A stretch of DNA of 8,137 nucleotides from positions 1-8,137 of the forward strand of contig CAZMOK010000096.1 of the NCBI GenBank assembly GCA_964567785.1, read 5' to 3'. Under the pieces are notes generated by a model, which worked only from the letters and a program-made list of their open reading frames with translations, was not told where the DNA came from and did no database searches. The DNA is from CAZMOK01 sp964567785. GTDB lineage: Bacteria > Bacteroidota > Bacteroidia > Bacteroidales > JAGOPY01. Position 1 is the first letter of the stretch. Every line of letters begins with the position of its first letter. Below are positions 6,847-8,137 of the stretch, piece by piece. The position numbers and the translations under genes were made by a program.

Positions 6847-8137
6847 ATGAAAACTACAGCCAGACTTCTTATTTTGTTTTTTTTGCTCAGTTTCACTCTA
6901 TCATCTCAAACACCTTATATCGACCTGACCTTCACCTCAAGCTTCCAGGGACTTCACGTTCCACTTGACAGTATCCTGGTGTCGAATGTCTCGAAAAATT
7001 CTGATACGATGCTCTATGGAAGTGATACGGTGATAAGGTTGGAATATGAAACAGGAATAGGGGAGAAGATATACCGGAGCGGAAATGACCTGGCATTGTA
7101 CCAGAATTACCCGAATCCCTTTAATGGTGTTACCGAGGTTGAAATATACATCCCATCCTCGGGAGAATTTTCAATTATGCTTTCAGGAGTCTCCGGCAGA
7201 GTGTTGCATAAAGCAGACCTTGGACTGCATAACGGTTTGCACAAGTTTAAAGTTGAATGCCCGGAAACAGGCATCTACTTTCTTAATGTTCTTCATGACG
7301 GGGATTTCCGGGTGATCAGGATGATATCAAATAGCAATGGTGGGATACCGTCTGGGAAGTTTTCAGTAAAATATCTTGGAAAGATCCTTGAAGGTGATGA
7401 GGAGTTAAAAGACTATGGGCGTAAATTTCCCTTCGAGCCGGGCGACATAATGCAGTTCACTGGTTTTGCCGGGAGGGACCAGGACATGATCCAGGACAAT
7501 CCCCTCGAAAGCAGATCCTATGAGTTTGTCTTTGAGAACGGAGGTTTCCCCTGTCCGGGAATGGAAACAGTTGATTATGAAGGACAGGAATATGGTACTA
7601 TACAGATCTCTGATCAATGCTGGTTCAGAGAAAACCTGAATGTCGGCGAGTTTCTCAGCTCCGCCTTTACCATGACAAATAACGAGATCATCGAAAAGTA
7701 TTGTTACCTCGATCTGCCTGAAAATTGTGATACATACGGTGGGCTTTATGAATGGAATGAAATGATGGATTATGTTATTGAGCCGGGTTCACAGGGGATC
7801 TGTCCACAGGGATGGTATATACCGACCGATGACGACTGGCAGGAACTGATCGAATTCCTCGGTGGCGACAGGGATGCCGGCGGATTGATGAAAGAAGCGG
7901 GTACAACGCATTGGGACTCACCCAATACGGGGGCAAACAATGCAAGTGGCTTCACCGCGCTTGGTGCAGGTCAGCACCAGGGTACCGGTGTATTCACCGA
8001 TTTGCACAAAGTGGCCATATTCTGGTCTTCCACCACATCGGGACTGCTCCTTTCCAATTACTGGCTGTTGCAATACAATTCAACCTCAGTCAATACCGAT
8101 AGTTATGTCAGGACCCGGGGGTTTTCGGTCAGGTGTC
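6847..8137 (+). CDS. Secreted FISUMP-domain protein with internal T9SS type-A-like domain; 3' end outside window
   Basis: The frame is open to the window end (430 codons). Residues 1-20 are a signal peptide (MKTTARLLILFFLL, then SFTLSS before Q21). Residues 21-83 form a strand-rich domain (LDSILVSNVS, DTMLYGSDTVIRL). Residues 84-160 resemble a T9SS type-A sorting domain: LYQNYPNPFN at 84-93, then SGRVLHK, TGIYFLNV and RMI. Residues 236 to the end are a FISUMP domain (Fibrobacter succinogenes major paralogous domain): C258-W259 with RENLNVG, YGGLYEWNEMM, CPQGWYIPT from C319, SGFTALGAG, FWSST at 392 and GFSVRC at 425-430. Family members usually end a few residues after SVRC, so very little is missing. 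FISUMP proteins are extracellular or envelope proteins of unknown function. The start at 6847 is chosen for the best signal peptide. An in-frame ATG at 6823 lies only 2 bases after AGGAG and would add eight residues. Confidence 0.92.
   Translation, partial: MKTTARLLILFFLLSFTLSSQTPYIDLTFTSSFQGLHVPLDSILVSNVSKNSDTMLYGSDTVIRLEYETGIGEKIYRSGNDLALYQNYPNPFNGVTEVEIYIPSSGEFSIMLSGVSGRVLHKADLGLHNGLHKFKVECPETGIYFLNVLHDGDFRVIRMISNSNGGIPSGKFSVKYLGKILEGDEELKDYGRKFPFEPGDIMQFTGFAGRDQDMIQDNPLESRSYEFVFENGGFPCPGMETVDYEGQEYGTIQISDQCWFRENLNVGEFLSSAFTMTNNEIIEKYCYLDLPENCDTYGGLYEWNEMMDYVIEPGSQGICPQGWYIPTDDDWQELIEFLGGDRDAGGLMKEAGTTHWDSPNTGANNASGFTALGAGQHQGTGVFTDLHKVAIFWSSTTSGLLLSNYWLLQYNSTSVNTDSYVRTRGFSVRC

Noticed and set aside
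6540..6896. 118-codon open frame on the - strand across the HTH gene and the gap
   Set aside because: It overlaps the convincing HTH gene and the signal peptide of the FISUMP gene in antisense. The translated product has no recognisable features, and the sense-strand genes explain the sequence.

Overview
The window looks like a piece of a Bacteroidota chromosome, probably environmental and Bacteroidales-like. Three things suggest this. One protein has a type IX secretion (T9SS) sorting-type domain with the QNYPNPFN motif joined to a FISUMP domain. A very long repeat protein is of the Trp-Gly/Asn-Trp-headed surface type common in that phylum. A small helix-turn-helix protein resembles Bacteroidota regulators with the DSAYRRIRG signature. 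By eye the G+C content is in the mid-40s percent. All genes are on the + strand.

Bases 3-6419 are the 3' part of one giant reading frame, with 2138 residues visible and the true start upstream of the window. It is a Gly/Asn/Thr/Ser/Asp-rich, beta-strand repeat protein, presumably exported and displayed at the cell surface. It consists of two modules of about 1040-1080 residues. Each opens with a W-G / W / NW / P / DV header, and the key residues are spaced identically in both copies. Inside the modules, looser repeats recur: an F-x-G-x-G-x-Q-Y strand followed by FY(D/N)L-x-I-(D/N)K, and a block with ISGG-x-IR then F-x-P-(T/S)-GG. The frame stops in the middle of a repeat with no recognisable C-terminal sorting domain, which is unusual for this class.

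Bases 6471-6710 encode a 79-residue protein that is essentially only a helix-turn-helix, matching what is normally the N-terminus of a longer regulator. The 136-base gap after it holds a small inverted repeat, a direct repeat and a weak Bacteroidota-type promoter candidate. From 6847 to the window end runs a secreted FISUMP protein. It has a signal peptide, an N-terminal strand-rich domain, an internal T9SS type-A-like domain and a nearly complete FISUMP domain, cut a few residues before its expected end.

The two large genes look like envelope or secreted proteins and the small one like a DNA-binding protein. Nothing in the sequence shows that the three form one pathway. No tRNA, rRNA, CRISPR array, transposase or other mobile-element gene is visible. 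No gene-free stretch exceeds 136 bases.
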